Shown in pieces: positions 20,277 through 27,434 of a stretch of 27,434 nucleotides of DNA. The translations under genes were made by a program, and so were the position numbers. How positions within the stretch are numbered: the stretch's first letter is position 1; each line of letters begins with the position of its first letter. The notes beneath the pieces are model-generated. The model saw only the letters and a program-made list of their open reading frames with translations, was not told the DNA's origin and ran no database searches. Source of the stretch: Folioceros fuciformis. Its lineage: Eukaryota; Anthocerotophyta; Anthocerotopsida; Anthocerotales. The DNA lies in contig JBNGIO010005969.1 in assembly GCA_049999805.1 (NCBI GenBank), positions 33,892 through 61,325 on the forward strand. Reading direction: 5' to 3'.

Positions 20277-21208
20277 ATTTCAAAGGATCTCAGATGAGTC
20301 AAACCTGAAAACGCGTTGTTGGTCATATGCAGGGATTGGGGCTATCGGACGACTTCAGATGAGGGAGTCCACGACGACTCCTGAAGTTCCCTACCTACAT
20401 AAACATGACGCAAGTTCTATCATACTCGCGATGTACCTTTCTTGGGCTCAAACTTGAGCTTGAGCGTCTATTAGGTACTGCAGCTATTTTTCCTTTACAA
20501 GGTATTCCCGAAAAAAGGTGGCCTGTATAGAATATGTGGATCTCATGTATCCTAGAGCTTGTGGTACAGAACTGTTCACCGTAAACAATAATACATCCCT
20601 GGGTATGGAAGGGGTAGACGAAGTGTGGCGCCGTTTGTCACAAGAAGCGCGGGAAGCTGTTGGGGCCACCAAATTTGATCCCAGCACCGCACGCCCGAAA
20701 TGGCCGAAACGCAAAATAATCGCGGGAAGGGACTGTGTCGTCCTCGCTCCCGCCAGGCTTCGCTCTTGCTCGCCTCAGGTAGCCGCCGTCCTCGTCCCCT
20801 TCTCCTCGGGAAGGGATCAGCGCATCTTGCTCGCATGTCCCATCCACCTGTGAGCGTCACGTGAAAGGCATGTGCTTGGCGGTCTCGGAGCCAGGTCCTC
20901 TGAGCTGCCGTGCTCGTGCGAGCTGATCTGTGTAGGAGCTCTTGGATCTCGCACCAAGGGCAGCTCCGGGTCCTTTCAATTGGTGCTGGGGTTAGGGAGA
21001 CGGGCAGATGCGTTTGCTACCAGGCTGGAAGCTTTGGCTGGAATGCCCAATCACGGGAGCAAGAATTCAGCGGACAGACACCGCAGAATGCTTTCAAACT
21101 CCAAGTGCTCGTGAGTGCCAGGGGGAAAATGGCCTCCGGTTGCTTGCGTCGTGTCTGCTGCAGTTGTTCCCTCTGCTGAAGTTGCTTTCTATCCCGTTTC
21201 CTGAGCAG
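20277..21208. other. MFS 3' flank and 5' region of the coiled-coil gene
   Basis: About 930 bp. It holds the MFS 3' UTR, a possible short coding exon at 20605-20778, a G-box core CACGTG at 20858-20863, and a stretch ending in TGAGCAG just before the ATG at 21209, which could be the 3' splice site of a 5' UTR or coding intron. Several overlapping short ORFs on both strands have no recognisable domain. Confidence 0.4.
20605..20778 (+). CDS. Possible upstream exon or small hypothetical protein (58 codons)
   Basis: An ATG-initiated frame MEGVDEVWRRLSQEAREA..., continuing to a CAG|GTAGCC donor at 20778/20779 in phase 0. The first 40 or so residues look protein-like (VWRRLSQEAREAV, STARPKWPKRKII). 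The next downstream frame begins at 21209 directly after an AG, also phase 0, so this could be the first coding exon of the coiled-coil gene with a 430-nt intron. Alternatively it is an independent small gene or non-coding. I do not recognise a family. Confidence 0.35.
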
Positions 21209-24200
21209 ATGGGGTTTGACAACATTTTTCAGCCAATTGATTATCTGTGCAACCATACGAAGCGCAGGAGTGATTCCAATGATGAGTGCGCGTGCAGCCA
21301 GCCTGTAGACGTTGTTGCGCCAGATTCCGTCTCCATACGAGCCTACGATGATGGGAATGGGAGAAGGGGCGTGAACTGGACGCTTCTTGCTGGTGGAGCA
21401 TTCGCAACAGCAGTTTCTGTTGCTTTTTGTGGAAAGCGCCGGCGGAGTTGTGTCTCTGGAGGAGATAGCCAGCCCGTAAAATCGGCAAAGGCCATGGCTG
21501 TTCCTGATACCGGTACCTGGTCCTCCTTCTGCCTGTGCCTGCCTCACTGTTGCGTCCCTTACGTTTAGTGACGTTGCCGCTGTATTTTTGCTCCAGTTAC
21601 GGATGGTGACAACGGCGGAGATGGAGTGTTGCAAGACACCTATGTTCGCCGAAGGCAGTTTCCTGCTTCCTCACCCTCAGGTTGATAATCAACGAAATAT
21701 CGCAAAGTGTCCTTTGTTTGCTGTGGGATTTGTCAAGGCAGCATTCCAATGTTTACCGTGGCTGTGCATTTTGTGGTCGCTTCTATTTCTCTGATTTTCC
21801 CTTTCCGCCAGCGGCTGTTGAAGGATACGCAAGAATGTATCAGCGTCATGGAGCTGGTGGGTGCGTCAGGACGGGGTACTCAGTGACTCCGCCGGGAAAG
21901 GACCCCGTATGTTTTACGTCGGCCGCAAAGCAGCTTGTGGCTTTGCCTTGCTCTTCAACTCCGCCACTCCTTCTTTCCGAAGGTCAATCAAATTATGCTA
22001 CTCCCATTACCACTCAACAGGGGGAGAAGCCAAATTCAAATCCGTCATCGCGAGCACACGTCTCAGCACGACATGACATGCTGCACAGGCTAAGACAACA
22101 GGTTAAGAGCCGGGATGAGTTGATATTAGACGTCCATACTCAGCTCAGGGACCAGGAACGGACCATCAGATTGCATGAAGCAAATCGGGGGGAACTGGAA
22201 GAACGGTTGCAACTAGCGAACAGGTCGCTTTATGAAGCACAGGCTGAAAATCAGAAGCTGCGCAGAGCCCTTGCAGACAGAGATGCACAACGAACTGCGA
22301 GCTCGGTTGAAGCGAACAACCAATGCAGGGACTATCGAGCAGAGTCTCAACGGCTTCCGTCTGGCAGGTTTGACATATCACCCCAGACATCTCAACAAGC
22401 TTGCCAAGAACAATTGCTTCAGCAGCAGCACGACTTGCAGTTATTGTCTGCGGAAGTCAAGAGACTTGCAGATGAGCTAAGGGATGCTGAACAGGTCAGG
22501 AAAGAGCGCGAAATCTCCGTATCAAAAGAACATGAGTTCCTCATAGATAGGTTGAAGCACGTAGAAGCTCAATTGGAGGGAGCAAGGAGGTCGAACATAG
22601 AGAAGGACCAGTTGCTGGAAACGTACAGAGCACAGTTTGTCAGCGCCTCTGGGGCTGCGCAGCTTTCTCGAAAGGTGGGCCGTGACGTGTGGGTAGACCC
22701 AGTTTTGTATCCGAGCTGTCCTAAGCACTGGAATTTGATCAGCTACTTTTTTTTGCTGGTCAGGTTGAGAGCCGACCTGGTGACATTGGAAGAGGGCGTG
22801 AAGATGCGTGTCCACTTGACAAAGTGAGTCCATTGCAAGTGCAAAGTTCTGGTGCGCAGACTGGCACTGGTGGATATGATAACAGTCCTATAGCAGAGAG
22901 TTTCAGCCATCATGGGTAAGCTGAGCTTGCTTGTATGTGTAGATGTGCACGTTGCCAGTTGTTTCCTCTCGTGATTCAGGATTTAGGCGATCTGACATTG
23001 TGTCGGTGGCCCAGGGATGTTGTGAGATCTTACAATGCGTTGTTTGAAATTACACCTGAACCTTCAAGTCGTGGTGCAAGCACGTCCAACACCCTTTCCG
23101 TGGAACGGGACACTGATCTAGCAGCAGATGGAGAAATTATTGAGAGCCTACTTGTCGCGTTGCAGGAAGAGGTTGACCAGCTGTCGACTGCCCTTGGCGA
23201 TAGCTCAAGGGTGGTAATTGGACTGTCCAGCCCGCTTTGTCTGTTTTTGACCACCTGTCGCTGTGAACGGATTCTCTTTCGTTTTGGTTGACTGTGTTGG
23301 TATCGTACTTTTCACAGCAGGTTATGGACAACAAAGCAGAGTCAATTCAGTTAGTCGACAAGCTACAGGTATCAGATGTCATTCCCGCATCTGGCAGTTC
23401 AAGTAGCCTCCATGGCCGTGGCCAAATAGAGTTCTACCTAGAGTTTAGCTGTTCAGGTCCTTTGTAGAATGATAAGCATGTCCTCTTCGACTCACATTTT
23501 CAGAGAACTCTGGACGAATTCGGAGTCGCTGCACCTGATAGTGTTGAGGATCGGGAGGAGCTCACTCACTTCTTAACTTTTTCTAAAGGCATTACGTCTG
23601 CTGTACAGGTTAGATCATTGCTTGGCAGGTTTACAAGCAACGAGAGGCTTTTTGCTGCCTACGCTAATGCATCTGTTTGTGGACAAGATCAGGTTCAGGA
23701 GCTCAGTCACAAGCTAGAGCAAGTGGCAAGGCAACAGATAGTTGAAGAAGAGATACTGGAACTCGGGAAACATCAATCCAGAATCGCGGAACTGAAGGAG
23801 AGGGTTGAACGACTAAGTATGAGGCTTAGCTGTTCCCAGGAAGAAACTCCTGAAGAGTGTCAATCAACCGAGAAACAGTCAGCCAGATTGGCTTCGTTGG
23901 CCGTAGACCTTGCCAAAAAATTGACTATGCAGGTTTCACAGTCAAACCCTTCGCTTTTTTGTACTTGGTCTCATGATATCTTTCTCCTGTCCGTTCAAGC
24001 AACGTAATCTGCTGGATTTTCTTTGCAATGTAAATGAAGCTGTCTTGGACTTCATGCAAAACACTTGTACCTACTATTACAGGAAGAGCAGGCAAGGCGA
24101 ACATGTTGGGAAGCTCAACGTATAACAGCCTCCTCCGAGCTTGCATCTCCATGTNNNNNNNNNNNNNNNNNNNNNNNNNNNNNNNNNNNNNNNNNNNNNN

Positions 24201-25245
24201 NNNNNNNNNNNNNNNNNNNNNNNNNNNNNNNNNNNNNNNNNNNNNNNNNNNNNNCACTATGTTCTGTGTTCAAATTATATTCGCTGATCGCGGTGCAAAG
24301 TTGGTTGTCATGTGAAGCTCTTTCCTGACAAGGTCTTGCGTTGTTTAGCTCGAAAAAGTATTTCGGGGATGTCATGACACTGATATGTTTCCGTTCTTTG
24401 CTTTCAGAAACAGGAGGTCAGAAAGATTCTACATGACAGCCGGATTGAATCGTTGACACTTTCTGACAGTTGGCACGAACATGCATCCACCTCGGACAGT
24501 CGTAGTGCTAGAGCAAGGTACTTCCAGATTTGTCGTACGCTGAGTTCACTTCGGATTTAACAGCCTCGAAAGTCTTACGGTTTGTCTAACATTTCTTTGC
24601 AGATACTTAACCGAGTCGGAGGAAGCAAGGCAGTTTAGTGGCGAGGGTTTGTTTGACCAAAAGATGTCCATTGCAGAGCCATGTTCATTCCAGAGCCCAG
24701 ACAGTGACAGAACGTTTGCAAGCATCCACCATGTTGAGGATTCTCCTGCCATGAGGATTGGCAGTCCGACAATCTTGGGAGATATTAGGACTCCCACTGC
24801 TAAGGAGGGCGGTGAAGTACGCACAAGGGCATCTGATACTGTAGTACGAGACATTAACAAATTCCATGGGTCACATGTTATGAGCGGCGGACAGGCACGA
24901 GACATGGCAATGGATGCTGCAAGGGACGCATCTACAGCAATGTCGCCTTTCTCGAAAATGATGGCTAGACTCGAACTGAATCAGGCGGAGAAGCTGTCTG
25001 GGTTGACAGCTAAGGATTTGGAGGACTATGGCAGGCAAATGTTAGAGTCCTACAATGATCCCAACTCAGACGTGGGGATCGAAGGTATCGTCGCAGAGAA
25101 GTTCGGGAAGCATTCTGAATCAGGCTCTCTAGATTCTTCGTTCGATGACATGCTGGATAATACTTTAGAAGACTTCGTAAGAGTCTGCTCTGAAGCAACG
25201 ACTCCGGCCACGAGTCCGGCTTCGAGCATAGTGTCGATGGAATGA
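21209..25245 (+). CDS. Unrecognised single-TM coiled-coil protein, at least 11 exons, over 930 aa, interrupted by a gap
   Basis: Exons: 21209-21512, 21597-21680, 21812-22674, 22764-22915, 23015-23210, 23321-23368, 23504-23608, 23693-23932, 24083-gap, then 24408-24517 and 24603-25245; phases agree on both sides of the gap. The N-terminus MGFDNIFQPIDYLCNHTKRR leads to an invariant-looking SIRAYDDGNGRRGVNW and one predicted membrane segment at about 56-74 (WTLLAGGAFATAVSVAFCG) followed by KRRR. A long coiled coil spans roughly 185-415 (LRDQERTIRLHEANRGELEE), with more near 585-640. The C-terminus is Ser/Thr/Pro-rich, with ARLELNQAEKLSGLTAKDLE and an acidic stretch. It could be a membrane tether or organelle-anchoring protein, but no function is assigned. 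The 22764-23015 junctions are the least certain. The first coding exon may be further upstream. Confidence 0.75.
24155..24254. other. Assembly gap (100 N) inside the coiled-coil gene
   Basis: Exactly 100 N, true size unknown. It begins inside an open coding exon (24083 onward, ending ASSELASPC) and resumes in what looks like intron before the 24408 exon. At least the end of one exon is therefore missing, possibly whole exons. Confidence 0.95.
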
Positions 25246-25772
25246 AATCGGTGGCATTCGAAGCCCATCGCGAAACTTGTGATCAGGCTGTACTGCTTTG
25301 AAATGTATAATTTAATGCGGTTTGGGTATGCGCCATCATTCTCTAAGTTTTGTCCTGTTGTCAACGCATGTACATATTTTGTGTATGTTTCAGTTAATTG
25401 TTCGAAAAATGCAGATTTTATTTAAGTGAAAAGAGATCCATGAAAGAGAATTATTCTTTGTATCTTTGAATATATTTTATCATTTAAGAGAATATTTTCA
25501 TAGAATATCCATACAGTCATAAGGTCCATGATTAGTTTTTTTTAACCGTATATTTTTAATCGCGAATATTCCACAGCATCTCCAACATACATGAGGATTT
25601 TAGGGCTCCAACGTCACATTACAAGCTGCCATATGGTATGGACTTTTCTTCTTGTATCGTTGCCACTTCAGTGGATAGATAGAAGAGAAATGAATCTTCT
25701 TTCATCCGTAACTTTGTTTCATCTCTGTATACAATCTTTTCTAATCCATATCTTTCTTTCTTCTCAAGGGTT
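25246..25772. other. 3' flank of the coiled-coil gene, AT-rich
   Basis: AT-rich sequence after the stop codon at 25245, with TGTA/TATTTT-rich patches near 25370-25410 that resemble plant far-upstream polyadenylation elements, and T- and A-rich tracts up to about 25560. No gene is visible. Confidence 0.4.
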
Positions 25773-25773
25773 T

Positions 25774-25809
25774 GATGTTTGCAAAGGGAGAGATGTTTGC
25801 AAAGGGAGA
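25774..25809 (+). repeat. Perfect 2 x 18-bp tandem repeat
   Basis: The unit GATGTTTGCAAAGGGAGA occurs at 25774-25791 and again at 25792-25809 without mismatch. It marks the left edge of the repetitive 3' region. It also repeats DVCKGR in one reading frame, but that ORF (25591-25854) has no other support as a gene. Confidence 0.9.
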
Positions 25810-25899
25810 CTTACAGATGGCCTTCCAAATTTCCTAAGGAACCCTACACCTTGAGCATGCATTGTGTTGAATGCAATCTCAAATTGCCCTGAAGGTGTT

Positions 25900-26822
25900 G
25901 AGTCTAAATTGCATGGCAGCTGGTGTTGCATGTTATACAAGCAAGTAAGGAGTGTAGGGGGTATTTGAGGATGGTGAGGTAGTTGCATTGGAGGTTGTAG
26001 GCACCCTAAAGCCTTAGAGGTTGAGATTGCACCCATTGCAAACTACGTTGCTCTCGTAGATTAACCTTGCACTTGCAGATTGGCCCAATAAAATGCGTTG
26101 AACATTGAATTGGCAGATTGTCCTTGTAGACTGTGGTGACCTTGCATATTGTCCTTGCCTGCATAGTGGGTTGCACTTTACATTGCACATGGCACATGCG
26201 GAGTGCTTTGTCATTGGTCCATGTGCACTTCATTATATAGTGCCCATGTAGAATTGCCATGCCACTTGCCCCCTAGATTGCCACTGCACATGACTACTGG
26301 TGTCACTTTATTCATACACCCTAGGGTGAGCAGCTTCAAGGAGGGATTGGAGGATTTGATTTCAGCTAAGGGTACTATGCAGTTGGGGTTGCAAGAGTAG
26401 TGTGCAAGTGCTAACTCTAGTTGTAGACGTCTTGCAGATGGCCTTGCACTATGTAGTACTAACTAACAAAGCAACTTCTATGTGAGGATTGAATATGCAA
26501 GTTGCCTCGAAGGGTGTGGTTACAGTTTGCCTTGTTATGTGAATTGCAGATTCTATAAGTGTAGGTTGCGGATTCCCTTGGTACAGGGCTTGCAAAACCT
26601 TTGGACATTGCATTGCACATGATGAGATCCAATGTAGTTGCAGAAGCCCTTGCAGAATGCCTCCCACCTTGTCTTTCATATGCCCTTGTAACTTACAAGT
26701 GCCTTCCAAATTGCATGCATATGTATAATAATTGCATCCCCTTAGCCTTCCACAACGTTGCATGTGTTGCACAGGCCTTGTAGGTTGCCCATGACAATGC
26801 GTATGCAAAGGGATTGCAGGGC
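25900..26822 (+). repeat. TTGCA-rich degenerate repeat region
   Basis: By eye, about two dozen TTGCA pentamers occur on the plus strand in roughly 920 bp, where about one would be expected by chance. They often sit in a larger CCTTGCANATTG-like context (for example near 26064-26080 and 26130-26150) with variants such as CCTTGTAGA. Spacing is irregular, roughly 10 to 80 bp. The complementary TGCAA is much rarer apart from overlaps. This looks like a heavily diverged short-unit repeat or a word-biased sequence; ORFs in it are short on both strands. Confidence 0.7.
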
Positions 26823-27434
26823 ATGAACTTCCTCCCTAACATGTATTGACTTCACTTGGCATTAACGATGTTGTGTAGAGAGTGTAGGAGCAGGATGGAG
26901 CCATTGGAGGTGTACTTGCAACCATGGATGGAGGAGTCCATGGAGTGGCATTTGCCTTTTGCCATCTTTGTAGCAGTGTGAAGTGTTTTTATAAAGGTCC
27001 ATGGAGTTTGTGATTTTGCCCATAATCCATTGTTGGACCATATAGTCCTCATAGGCTTGGATTAAAGACTACATGCTTCCATTCTCCCTGTTGTATGGTT
27101 CCATACCCCCTACCTTTCTATAGCCAAAGCTGTTGCTATGGTTCCATACCCCCTACCTTTCTATAGCCAAAGCTGTTGCAAGACTGACCGTTGCATGGAG
27201 GGAGATGGGCTTGGCTAGCCATTATGCTTCCATGTGCCCTCGAACCCTAAAACCCATCACCACATCGTATGAAAAAAGAAATGTGATGTTCTCTGCAGTG
27301 GGTGAGAAAGAAAAAAAAAAGTCTTGTGTATAATGTGACGGCCAGATCAGGATGGCCAAAAACAAGTCTTGTATGTAGGCTGATAGTTAGATCAAGATGG
27401 CCAAATCAGGCTTGATAGCCGTTCAGTATTGACA
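26823..27434. other. Gene-free right end of the window
   Basis: Apart from the 43-bp tandem duplication I see nothing that supports a gene. The last 130 bp contain two related blocks (AAGTCTTGTGTATAATGTGACGG... and AAGTCTTGTATGTAGGCTGATAG..., each followed by AGATCA(G/A)GATGGCCAAA), which is another short diverged direct repeat of about 50 bp near 27319-27406. Confidence 0.5.
27094..27179 (+). repeat. Perfect 2 x 43-bp tandem duplication
   Basis: The 43-bp unit beginning TATGGTTCCATACCCCCTAC and ending AGCCAAAGCTGTTGC is present at 27094-27136 and 27137-27179 with no mismatch. Perfect identity points to a very recent duplication or to an assembly artefact. No gene overlaps it. Confidence 0.92.

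Noticed and set aside
21017-21634. 205-codon minus-strand ORF
   Set aside because: Antisense to the first exons of the coiled-coil gene, whose plus-strand frame is phase-consistent and has a TM segment and motif; no domain on the minus strand.
22764-22827. Alternative frame (LRADLVTLEEGVKMRVHLTK) for the exon after 22763
   Set aside because: It looks more coiled-coil-like, but it does not match the phase-0 donor at 22674 and stops at 22827 without a phase-compatible continuation. The chosen frame stays open to 22915 and joins the next exon. The choice is not certain.
26449-26808. 119-codon minus-strand ORF and others in the TTGCA-rich region
   Set aside because: Word-biased repetitive DNA yields chance ORFs on both strands; Cys/His/Met-rich translations show no domain.

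Overview
The window looks like nuclear DNA from a streptophyte (land plant or charophyte-grade alga) with a compact genome. The evidence is seven multi-exon genes with GT-AG introns mostly of 78 to about 430 nt, plant-type families (phytocyanin, malectin-like/LRR protein, LRR-I-type receptor kinase, OCT7/NiaP-like transporter, plant NTF2), and two runs of exactly 100 N that mark scaffold gaps. I cannot name the species. All gene models below were spliced by hand. Exon phases were checked across every junction, and wherever I quote a protein length the exon lengths sum to a multiple of three.

Layout. 1-960 is AT-rich DNA with no gene. 1395-2126 (+) is NTF2 (two exons, 123 aa). 3278-5218 (-) is a BSD-domain protein (six exons, 343 aa). 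It diverges from 5680-9175 (+), a CCDC93 homologue (17 exons, 576 aa), across a 461-bp shared upstream region holding two G-boxes and a 16-bp-arm hairpin. 10391-12627 (+) is a receptor-like kinase with a phytocyanin-type ectodomain; its 5' end is unresolved and its 3' end is broken by a gap. 13905-16533 (+) is a secreted malectin-like/LRR protein with a GPI-type tail and no kinase (nine exons, 584 aa). 17376-20276 (+) is an MFS transporter (12 exons, 539 aa). 21209-25245 (+) is a long coiled-coil protein with one predicted membrane segment that I do not recognise; it also contains a gap. 25246-27434 has no gene but holds a strand-asymmetric TTGCA-rich stretch and two short perfect tandem duplications.

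How the genes relate. Most are unrelated housekeeping genes: nuclear import (NTF2), endosomal recycling (CCDC93, CCC complex), membrane transport (MFS), and a BSD protein. The exception is the pair at 10391-16533. A canonical LRR-I receptor kinase is malectin-like + LRR + TM + kinase. Here the kinase half carries a phytocyanin ectodomain, and the malectin-like/LRR half sits immediately downstream on the same strand as a separate, apparently GPI-anchored protein. This split or swapped receptor architecture is the most interesting content of the window, subject to resolving a reading-frame problem at the phytocyanin/TM junction.
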